Shown here one piece after another: positions 6,590 through 12,416 of a DNA stretch of 17,231 nt. This DNA comes from JAISGQ01 sp045604155. Its GTDB lineage: Bacteria; Bacillota; Clostridia; Oscillospirales; Acutalibacteraceae. The notes beneath the pieces are model-generated. The model saw nothing but the letters and a program-made list of their open reading frames with translations, was not told the DNA's origin and searched no databases. The position numbers and the translations under genes were made by a program. Positions within the stretch are counted from its first letter, which is position 1. Each line of letters begins with the position of its first letter. Where the stretch lies: contig JAZUNN010000087.1 in assembly GCA_045604155.1 (NCBI GenBank), forward strand, positions 1 to 17,231, in the 5' to 3' direction.

Positions 6590-7588
6590 TTGAAAGCAGC
6601 AGTTCTCGGAACAGGAAGCTGGGGTACAGCCCTGGCTCAGGTCCTCTCAGATAACGGTCACGATGTCACCATGTACGGTGTTGACATGGATGAAATCAAT
6701 GAAATAAACGAAAGACACACAAACAGCAGATATTTTCACGGCGTAAAGCTTGCTCAGAATCTCAGGGCAACGGCTGATGCCGCTGAGGCAATGGAAGGCT
6801 GCGAGCTTGTTCTCATAACCGTACCCACAAAATTTGTATCTGATGCACTCAATACCATAAAGCCCTATGTAAAAGAGGGTACAATTGTGGTAAATGCAAG
6901 CAAGGGCTTTGACATAAATACCGACAAGCGCATGACCGAAACAGTCAGAAGCATTCTCGGCGAATGCGGTATCATGCCTGTTGTATCCGTAATCGGACCG
7001 AGCCATGCAGAGGAGGTAATCTTAAGAAGAGCTACCTGCATCTGCTCTGTATCAACCGATACAGAGATGGCAAAAAAGGCACAGCAGATATTCTCAAACC
7101 ATTATATGCGTCTGTATGTAAACTCTGATGAAATAGGTGCAGAGTATGCCGTTGCAATAAAGAATGTAATCGCTCTTGCATCAGGTATGCTCTCCGGTCT
7201 CGGCTACGGTGACAACAGCCGTGCGGCTCTTGTTACAAGAGGTCTTGCAGAGATGATGCGTTACTGCATCGCAAAGGGCGGAAAGGCAGAAACCTGCTGC
7301 GGACTTGCAGGTATCGGTGACCTTATTGTAACCTGCTTCTCGCCTCATTCAAGAAACTATCAGGCAGGCTACATCATCGGTCAGGATGACAGCGCAATGG
7401 GTTTCCTGCGTGACAACAAGAAGACCGTTGAAGGCGTTTACAGCTGCAAGGTAATCTACGAGGATTACTGCGCAAACTTTGATTTCGAGCTTCCCATAAT
7501 CAGCAGCATATACGACATTCTTTTCAATGGAAAGCATCCCTCCGAGGCACTCAGCGAGCTGATGGACAGACCGCTGACCGCAGAGTGA
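6590..7588 (+). CDS. gpsA: NAD(P)H-dependent glycerol-3-phosphate dehydrogenase
   Basis: Reduces dihydroxyacetone phosphate to sn-glycerol-3-phosphate, the backbone of phospholipids, in the cytoplasm. The 332 residues match the family: N-terminal VLGTGSWGTALA dinucleotide fold (residues 5-16), NASKGF (102-107), GPSHAEEV (136-143), catalytic Lys191 in VAIKNVIALASG, the NSRAALVTRGLAEM helix and GLAGIGDLIVTCFS. Translation appears to begin at TTG, with GGAAAGGGG 8 nt upstream; no in-frame ATG fits the family N-terminus. It precedes the LCP gene by 25 nt, likely co-transcribed, which pairs membrane lipid precursor supply with wall polymer attachment. Confidence 0.96.
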   Translation: MKAAVLGTGSWGTALAQVLSDNGHDVTMYGVDMDEINEINERHTNSRYFHGVKLAQNLRATADAAEAMEGCELVLITVPTKFVSDALNTIKPYVKEGTIVVNASKGFDINTDKRMTETVRSILGECGIMPVVSVIGPSHAEEVILRRATCICSVSTDTEMAKKAQQIFSNHYMRLYVNSDEIGAEYAVAIKNVIALASGMLSGLGYGDNSRAALVTRGLAEMMRYCIAKGGKAETCCGLAGIGDLIVTCFSPHSRNYQAGYIIGQDDSAMGFLRDNKKTVEGVYSCKVIYEDYCANFDFELPIISSIYDILFNGKHPSEALSELMDRPLTAE

Positions 7589-7613
7589 ACTGACCGAAAC
7601 CTGAATTGATGAT

Positions 7614-8990
7614 ATGAATAACAGAAAAACAAAAAAATCAGGAGCAAGAATTGCAGTAAAGGTGTTTCTTTCTCTTACTGCACTGATACTTGTTGTTGTC
7701 AGCGCTGCTGTTTCATATTATTACAGCAAGCTTGACCTTATCACGTTTACAGCCGCCGATTCCTTTGAGGTAACGGATACTCTCAGCGAGGAAATCCTTG
7801 CCGAGGAGCAGAATCAGGCAAGCGGCAGCGATGCCGAGGTGCTGACGGATGTAGAGGCAGTACAGTCGGTTGAAACCTATGTAAAGGATGAGAATATCAC
7901 AAATATCCTTCTTATAGGTACAGATACAAAGGGATGGAAGAATTCACGAAGCGACTGTATGATAATCTGCTCTGTGAACAAATCCACACACGAAGTAAGA
8001 CTTGTGTCCTTCATGCGTGATATATATGTCAAAATCCCCGATTATCAGGGACGCTCATTCCCCGACCAGAAAATGACCCATGCCTTTGCCTACGGCGGAG
8101 CACAGCTTCTCATCAATACGGTGCAGGAGAATTTCGGCGTTGAAATTGACAACTATGTCCGTGTCAACTTTACCGTCATGCCAAAGCTTGTAAGCACACT
8201 GGGCGGATTTGGAATAAATCTCTCCGCATCGGAAGCAAAATTCATGAATGTATGGTCCTCTGCAGGCGGATACAAGCCTGTGCTTGAAGAGGGATACAAC
8301 TGGATAAACGGCGATATGGCACTGATTTATGCCAGATGCCGTGATGACGGTGACTACAACCGTACAAAGCGCCAGCAGAAGGTTATCACAAAGTGTGCCG
8401 AGCGGCTGAAAGAGGCATCACCGTCCCGTTTCAACAAATTTGTCAATGCATTCTGCAAGAGTGTACAGACAGATATGTCCCAGGACGAGATAACCGCCTT
8501 TGTAACAGATGCTGCAGGCTACCTGAGTAAGCTTGATTCCATGGAAATGATAACCATTCCCATGAAAGGCACCTTTGATTCAAGAGGAAAGATAATCAAC
8601 GGTTCATACGTGCTTCTGGACAACCGAGAGGAAAGCGTAAAGGCAATACACGGATTCCTATATGAAGGAGCGGTGTTTGACAGCGAGTCCACCTATACAG
8701 GCGGAGAATTCCACGTAAAGAAGACCACCAGAGGCACAACCTCAACCACTGCAGTATCCCCCTCGGATATGCAGACTACCACAGTGCCCACGGAAACTTC
8801 TGTATCGTCGGAAGGCACAACAAGCACAACCGTGTCAACCACATCCTCAACCACATCGACCACTACCACTACTGAAGCTACAACCGCAACAACCACTGTA
8901 TCCACCACTACAACCACAGAGCCTTCCACAGCACCCTCTGCGGAAACCTCTGCGGTGACAGAATCAACCACTGTTTCAGAGGGAGAATAA
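7614..8990 (+). CDS. LCP (LytR-CpsA-Psr) family cell-wall polymer ligase with Thr/Ser-rich tail
   Basis: This family transfers lipid-linked anionic polymers or capsule to peptidoglycan on the outer face of the membrane. The 458-residue protein has a basic N-terminus, one membrane helix (about 13-36), an acidic stem (about 50-90) and an intact LCP domain (about 95-265). Motifs are NILLIGTD (97-104), SRSD (111-114), SFMRD (132-136), YVRVNF (181-186) and YARCRDDGDYNRTKRQQ (239-255), including the Arg and Asp residues used for pyrophosphate and metal binding. Residues 371-458 are an extracellular tail almost wholly Thr, Ser, Glu, Val and Ala, perhaps a wall-spanning or glycosylated spacer. No strong ribosome site is seen (only GATGAT), so coupling to gpsA is possible. 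A terminator follows at 9029-9073. Confidence 0.93.
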   Translation: MNNRKTKKSGARIAVKVFLSLTALILVVVSAAVSYYYSKLDLITFTAADSFEVTDTLSEEILAEEQNQASGSDAEVLTDVEAVQSVETYVKDENITNILLIGTDTKGWKNSRSDCMIICSVNKSTHEVRLVSFMRDIYVKIPDYQGRSFPDQKMTHAFAYGGAQLLINTVQENFGVEIDNYVRVNFTVMPKLVSTLGGFGINLSASEAKFMNVWSSAGGYKPVLEEGYNWINGDMALIYARCRDDGDYNRTKRQQKVITKCAERLKEASPSRFNKFVNAFCKSVQTDMSQDEITAFVTDAAGYLSKLDSMEMITIPMKGTFDSRGKIINGSYVLLDNREESVKAIHGFLYEGAVFDSESTYTGGEFHVKKTTRGTTSTTAVSPSDMQTTTVPTETSVSSEGTTSTTVSTTSSTTSTTTTTEATTATTTVSTTTTTEPSTAPSAETSAVTESTTVSEGE

Positions 8991-9028
8991 GTCGCTTTAA
9001 GACTTTAAAGCTTTTAATTGTTGAATTT

Positions 9029-9073
9029 CCCCAAATCGGGTAGTTTGAAAAAAACTCGATTTGGGGATTTTTG
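9029..9073 (+). terminator. Terminator of the gpsA-LCP unit
   Basis: CCCCAAATCG (9029-9038) pairs with CGATTTGGGG (9057-9066). The stem is prolonged by AGTTT/AAACT with a three-base bulge, and is followed by ATTTTTG. It lies about 40 nt past the LCP stop codon. Confidence 0.9.
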
Positions 9074-9076
9074 CAC

Positions 9077-9106
9077 TTTACAACAAAGAAGCAAAAGTGA
9101 TATTCT
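9077..9106 (+). promoter_or_regulatory. Candidate promoter of the aromatic leader-operon
   Basis: TTTACA (9077-9082), an 18-nt spacer and TATTCT (9101-9106), preceded by TGA (extended -10). Transcription would start near 9113, just ahead of the leader peptide's ribosome site. The match is moderate, but it is the only candidate I see between the preceding terminator and the leader. Confidence 0.55.
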
Positions 9107-9131
9107 AAATGCAAGAAAAGGAAAGGAACTT

Positions 9132-9230
9132 ATGATTATGGTCAGGAATGCCGTACTTAAAAATGAATATGGCTTCTATTACTTTAGCTTTACCTGCTTT
9201 TTTGGTAAGGCTTATTTGGGTTTGGCTTGA
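9132..9230 (+). CDS. Phe/Tyr-rich leader peptide of the aromatic amino acid operon
   Basis: A 32-codon open frame preceded by AAAAGGAAAGGAACTT. It may start at the ATG at 9132 or the one at 9138. From codon 13 on, aromatic codons cluster: Tyr at 13, 16, 17 and 28, and Phe at 15, 18, 20, 23 and 24, that is nine of the last twenty, with no Trp. It ends at TGA 9228-9230, directly after the segment predicted to form the antiterminator. No larger protein family fits, and the frame upstream of 9132 runs through the preceding terminator. Its place in front of DAHP synthase and prephenate dehydrogenase fits a ribosome-mediated attenuator that senses charged Phe and Tyr tRNA. The role is inferred; the codons and hairpins are seen. 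Confidence 0.85.
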   Translation: MIMVRNAVLKNEYGFYYFSFTCFFGKAYLGLA

Positions 9231-9294
9231 TATCATACGTTCTTGACGAAAGCATGATTATCCGTAGCCAAGCCGGCTGCGGATTTATTTTTTT
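9186..9294 (+). promoter_or_regulatory. Attenuator: pause hairpin, antiterminator and terminator
   Basis: Three pairings are visible. (1) AGCTTTACC (9186-9194) with GGTAAGGCT (9204-9212), one G-U, lies inside the aromatic codon run. (2) Antiterminator: GGTTTGGCT (9219-9227) with AGCCAAGCC (9266-9274), nine pairs with one G-U. (3) Terminator: ATCCGTAGCC (9260-9269) with GGCTGCGGAT (9275-9284), ten pairs with one G-U, loop AAGCC, then TTATTTTTTT (9285-9294). Pairings 2 and 3 share 9266-9269 and exclude each other. A ribosome at the leader stop (9228-9230) would cover the left arm of pairing 2 and favour termination. One stalled at Phe/Tyr codons would leave it free and favour read-through. The T run abuts the GGAGG ribosome site of the next gene. 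Confidence 0.82.
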
Positions 9295-9307
9295 GGAGGC
9301 ATTGATT

Positions 9308-10312
9308 ATGATAGTTATCTTGAAGAAAAATCCCGATCAGACACAGCTCGACAGCCTTGTGACATGGCTTGAAGAAAAAGGTGTTCAGGTTCATCCCAGT
9401 GTCGGTCATTCCCAGATGGTACTCGGTCTTGTAGGTGACACCGCAGGACTTGATCAGGATCTTATATGTGCTCTTGACATAGTCGAGGACGTAAAACGAG
9501 TTCAGGAGCCTTACAAGAGTGCAAACCGCAAATTCCACCCCGAAGATACAGTTATCAAAGTACGTGATGCCCAGATAGGCGGCGGTACTCTTACCTATAT
9601 GGCAGGCCCATGCTCTGTCGAGAGTGAAGATCAGATCATCGCTGTTGCAAAGGCAGTAAAGGCAAGCGGTGCAACCATACTCAGAGGCGGCGCATTCAAG
9701 CCCCGCACATCTCCCTACGCATTTCAGGGAATGGGTGCAGACGGAATCGAGCTTTTAAAGCTTGCAAGAGAAGAAACAGGTCTTCCCATTGTCACCGAAA
9801 TCATGGATGCAGAGCAGCTTCCTCTTTTCAAGGATATTGATATTATCCAGGTCGGCGCAAGAAATATGCAGAACTTCAATATGCTCAAGGTCCTCGGAAA
9901 GCAGGATAAGCCCATACTCCTCAAGCGTGGCCTTTCCGCCACATACGAGGAGTGGCTCATGAGTGCAGAATACATCATGGCAGGCGGCAACGAGCAGGTC
10001 ATCATGTGTGAGCGAGGCATACGCACCTACGAAACCTACACAAGAAACACCCTCGATATCGGTGCAGTGCCCGTGCTCAAAAAGCTGACTCATCTCCCTG
10101 TTGTGGTTGACCCCAGCCATGCAACAGGCAAGAGCTTCCTTATTCCATCTCTTGCAACCGCAGCCGTTGCAGCAGGTGCTGACGGACTTCTCATAGAGGT
10201 TCACAATGACCCTGCCCATGCACTCTGCGACGGACCTCAGTCCCTGACTCCCGAGGCATTCGATACCCTTTCAAAGACCTGCACAGCCATCCACGGCTTT
10301 ATGAATCAGTAA
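9308..10312 (+). CDS. aroF: 3-deoxy-7-phosphoheptulonate (DAHP) synthase, type I-beta
   Basis: Condenses phosphoenolpyruvate and erythrose-4-phosphate to DAHP, the entry to the shikimate pathway. The 334 residues comprise an N-terminal ferredoxin-like regulatory domain (about 1-70) and a TIM barrel. Barrel motifs are YMAGPCSVES (97-106), LRGGAFKPRTSPYAFQGMG (125-143), GARNMQNF (183-190), LLKRGLSATYEEWL (204-217) and VVVDPSHATGKS (265-276), with the metal-binding Cys in AGPCSVE and His in DPSHATG. The start at 9308 has GGAGG 8 nt upstream; an upstream in-frame start at 9227 would lie inside the attenuator. No chorismate mutase domain is fused. It is controlled by the leader at 9132-9294. The symbol is a family name (aroF/aroG/aroA vary by species). 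Confidence 0.95.
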   Translation: MIVILKKNPDQTQLDSLVTWLEEKGVQVHPSVGHSQMVLGLVGDTAGLDQDLICALDIVEDVKRVQEPYKSANRKFHPEDTVIKVRDAQIGGGTLTYMAGPCSVESEDQIIAVAKAVKASGATILRGGAFKPRTSPYAFQGMGADGIELLKLAREETGLPIVTEIMDAEQLPLFKDIDIIQVGARNMQNFNMLKVLGKQDKPILLKRGLSATYEEWLMSAEYIMAGGNEQVIMCERGIRTYETYTRNTLDIGAVPVLKKLTHLPVVVDPSHATGKSFLIPSLATAAVAAGADGLLIEVHNDPAHALCDGPQSLTPEAFDTLSKTCTAIHGFMNQ

Positions 10313-10327
10313 AAGGAAGTAACCATT

Positions 10328-11164
10328 ATGAAAATCGGTATAGTCGGTCTGGGCCTTATCGGAGGCTCCATGGCAAAATCCATCAAGTCAAAGACATCCC
10401 ACGAGGTGTTCGGTATAGATCTTGATAATGAAACCATGATGTTTGCACGTCTTTGCGGTGCAATCGACGGCACCCTTGACGAAGAAGCCGTAAAGGAATG
10501 TGATATAATTCTTCTGGGCGTACGACCCAATGCGGCGATAAAATGGGTGGAGGCAAACGGGGAAAATATAGCCTCCCATGCAATACTTGTGGATCTCTGC
10601 GGCGTAAAGCGCACCGTGTGCGAAAGTATTGCACCCATAGCTCATGAAAAGGGCTTTGCATTTGTGGGCGGTCATCCTATGGCAGGCAAGGAAAGAGGCG
10701 GTTTTGTCAATTCAACAGACTCTCTTTTTGATGGGGCATCCATGATACTCACCCCGGACGAGAGCAACGATCCTCATACCCTTGAAAGGCTGAAGCATTT
10801 CTTCACTGATATGGGATTTGGCTCAATTACCTTCTCCACTCCCGATGAACACGACAAGATAATTGCATACACCTCCCAGCTTGCACATATCGCCTCCAGC
10901 GCATATATAAAATCCCCTGAAGCCCAGCGCAGACGAGGATTTTCCGCAGGCAGCTTCCGTGATATGACGAGAGTTGCAAGGCTTGACGAAAATATGTGGA
11001 CAGAGCTCTTTATGGATAACAGCGACTATCTTACAGAGGAGCTGGAGATACTTATAGGTAATCTCAATGATTACCTTGACGCACTGAAAGCAAAGGATGC
11101 AGAGAGAATCCGAGCCCTTCTTAAAGACGGCAAGGAGAAAAAGGCATCCGCCGGCGGAAATTGA
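10328..11164 (+). CDS. tyrA: Prephenate dehydrogenase
   Basis: Oxidatively decarboxylates prephenate to 4-hydroxyphenylpyruvate with NAD(P)+, the Tyr branch step. The 278-residue protein starts with the Rossmann motif IVGLGLIGGSMA (5-16). It shows DLCGVKR (89-95), FVGGHPMAGKERGG (112-125) with His116, and SQLAHIASSAY (183-193) with His187, followed by a helical C-terminal domain. There is no ACT domain or fused chorismate mutase, so feedback control by Tyr through an ACT domain is unlikely and the leader may do that work. AAGGAAGT lies upstream of the ATG, 15 nt after the DAHP synthase stop. Arogenate cannot be excluded as substrate. Confidence 0.93.
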   Translation: MKIGIVGLGLIGGSMAKSIKSKTSHEVFGIDLDNETMMFARLCGAIDGTLDEEAVKECDIILLGVRPNAAIKWVEANGENIASHAILVDLCGVKRTVCESIAPIAHEKGFAFVGGHPMAGKERGGFVNSTDSLFDGASMILTPDESNDPHTLERLKHFFTDMGFGSITFSTPDEHDKIIAYTSQLAHIASSAYIKSPEAQRRRGFSAGSFRDMTRVARLDENMWTELFMDNSDYLTEELEILIGNLNDYLDALKAKDAERIRALLKDGKEKKASAGGN

Positions 11165-11177
11165 TAAATACATTTAA

Positions 11178-11206
11178 TTGCAGGGGCGGTTATTAACCGC
11201 CCGCAA
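11178..11206 (+). repeat. Strong intercistronic hairpin between tyrA and aroB
   Basis: TTGC, a two-base bulge, then GGGCGGTTA (11184-11192), one central T, TAACCGCCC (11194-11202) and GCAA. No T run follows, so it is not an intrinsic terminator. It may block exonucleases or set a processing site, giving tyrA and aroB different message levels. Confidence 0.65.
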
Positions 11207-11222
11207 AGGACGATTGATAAAC

Positions 11223-12260
11223 ATGAGTAAAGTCAGAATAAACGTAGGCGAAGGCTACGATGTCATAATAGAAAAAGGGCTTGTGGACCGCTGCGGCGAC
11301 ATACTTTCGGGTGTAATCGGCAGCTGCCGCATTGCGGTTATCACCGATTCGAATGTAGCACCGCTGTATCTTGACAGAGCAGTAAAAAGCCTTGAAAACT
11401 CGGGCTTTAAAGTAAGCTCCTTTGTTTTCCCCGCAGGTGAAAGCTCCAAGAATATCTCAACTCTCAGCAATATTCTTGAATTCCTTGCAGAAAACGAGCT
11501 GACACGCTCAGACTGCATTGCAGCACTGGGCGGCGGTGTAACAGGTGATATGGCAGGCTTTGCGGCAGGTGTTTATCTTCGTGGTATCCGCTATGTCCAG
11601 ATGCCGACCACTCTTCTTGCGGCAGTGGATTCCTCCGTCGGCGGCAAGACGGCGGTTGATCTCGGAGCAGGCAAGAACCTTGCAGGTGTTTTCATCCAGC
11701 CTCAGGCGGTGCTCTGTGATACCGATTGTCTTGGTACTCTCACACCTGAAATTTTCGCTGACGGAATGGCTGAGGCAATAAAGACAGCCGTCCTCGACGG
11801 CGGGTTCTGGGAAGGCTTCTCTGACCTTGAAATTTCCGACCTCATAACCAGGTGCGTAAAATATAAGGGACGTATAGTCGAAGCTGACGAAAAGGAAACG
11901 GGAGAGAGAAAACTTCTCAATCTGGGACATACAGCGGCCCACGCAGCAGAGCTTCTGAGCAGCTATGAAATAACCCACGGTCATGCAGTTGCCATCGGTC
12001 TTGCAATTATGGCAAGAGCCTGCGCAGCACTGGGGAAATGCAGCAATGAAACTGCGGATTCCATAGTCGAAGTTCTCAGAAAAGCAAATCTTCCCACCGT
12101 ATCACCCTACTCGGCAGCACAGCTTGCGGCAGCATCCATAAACGACAAAAAGCGCAGCGGTGACAGCATTTCCGTTGTTACCGTTTCAGATATCGGCAGC
12201 TGCAGTTTTGAAAAAATCCCCATTTCCGATCTTGAAAATCTTTACGAAAAAGGAATGTAA
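11223..12260 (+). CDS. aroB: 3-dehydroquinate synthase
   Basis: Converts DAHP to 3-dehydroquinate using NAD+ and a divalent metal, the second shikimate step. The 345 residues show AGESSK (71-76), ALGGGVTGDMAGFAAGVYLRG (101-121), MPTTLLAAVDSSVGGKTAVD (127-146) and GKNLAGVFIQP (150-160). Metal ligands sit in GMAEAIK (Glu184), LNLGHTAAHA and THGHAVAIG. The start at 11223 gives the family N-terminus; the ribosome site is weak (AAGGA about 12 nt upstream), and the frame opens back to a TTG at 11178 without family similarity. It lies 58 nt after tyrA, across the hairpin at 11178-11206. It is the last gene of the attenuated unit, closed by a bidirectional terminator. Confidence 0.95.
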   Translation: MSKVRINVGEGYDVIIEKGLVDRCGDILSGVIGSCRIAVITDSNVAPLYLDRAVKSLENSGFKVSSFVFPAGESSKNISTLSNILEFLAENELTRSDCIAALGGGVTGDMAGFAAGVYLRGIRYVQMPTTLLAAVDSSVGGKTAVDLGAGKNLAGVFIQPQAVLCDTDCLGTLTPEIFADGMAEAIKTAVLDGGFWEGFSDLEISDLITRCVKYKGRIVEADEKETGERKLLNLGHTAAHAAELLSSYEITHGHAVAIGLAIMARACAALGKCSNETADSIVEVLRKANLPTVSPYSAAQLAAASINDKKRSGDSISVVTVSDIGSCSFEKIPISDLENLYEKGM

Positions 12261-12262
12261 CG

Positions 12263-12295
12263 ACAAAAAGCCTCCCTTTAAGGGAGGCTTTTTGT
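12263..12295. terminator. Bidirectional terminator between convergent units
   Basis: ACAAAAAGCCTCCCTT (12263-12278), one central T, and AAGGGAGGCTTTTTGT (12280-12295) form a perfect 16-bp inverted repeat, with A on one flank and T on the other, so it can stop transcription both ways. It lies 2 nt past the aroB stop and 121 nt past the stop of the convergent sensor-MFS gene. Positions 12296-12416 hold only short inverted repeats (TCAATTT/AAATTGA, AATAGA/TCTATT) and no gene. Confidence 0.92.
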
Positions 12296-12416
12296 AATAA
12301 AATTGGTATTGTATCTATCAGGAATCAATTTCAAATTGAATCAGAATAAATAGATTGTCTATTGGTCAGAAGCGCTGATATTGACAGATAAACTATCATC
12401 CGAACGGAAGAATGAT

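Noticed and set aside
8693..8971. Val/Asp-rich open frame on the minus strand
   Set aside because: It is the mirror image of the Thr/Ser codon repeats of the LCP tail.
9018..9131. Upstream extension of the leader peptide frame
   Set aside because: It runs through the preceding terminator hairpin; the ribosome site at about 9117-9127 marks the ATG at 9132.
9227..9307. Upstream in-frame start for DAHP synthase
   Set aside because: The extension runs through the terminator hairpin and T run and has no family similarity; GGAGG marks the ATG at 9308.
9113..9307. T-box riboswitch ahead of DAHP synthase
   Set aside because: No T-box consensus (AGGGTGGNACCGCG) and too short for stem I; the leader peptide explains the region better.
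12296..12416. Small gene or RNA between the aroB terminator and the sensor-MFS stop
   Set aside because: Only short A/T-rich inverted repeats are present, with no start signal or T run.
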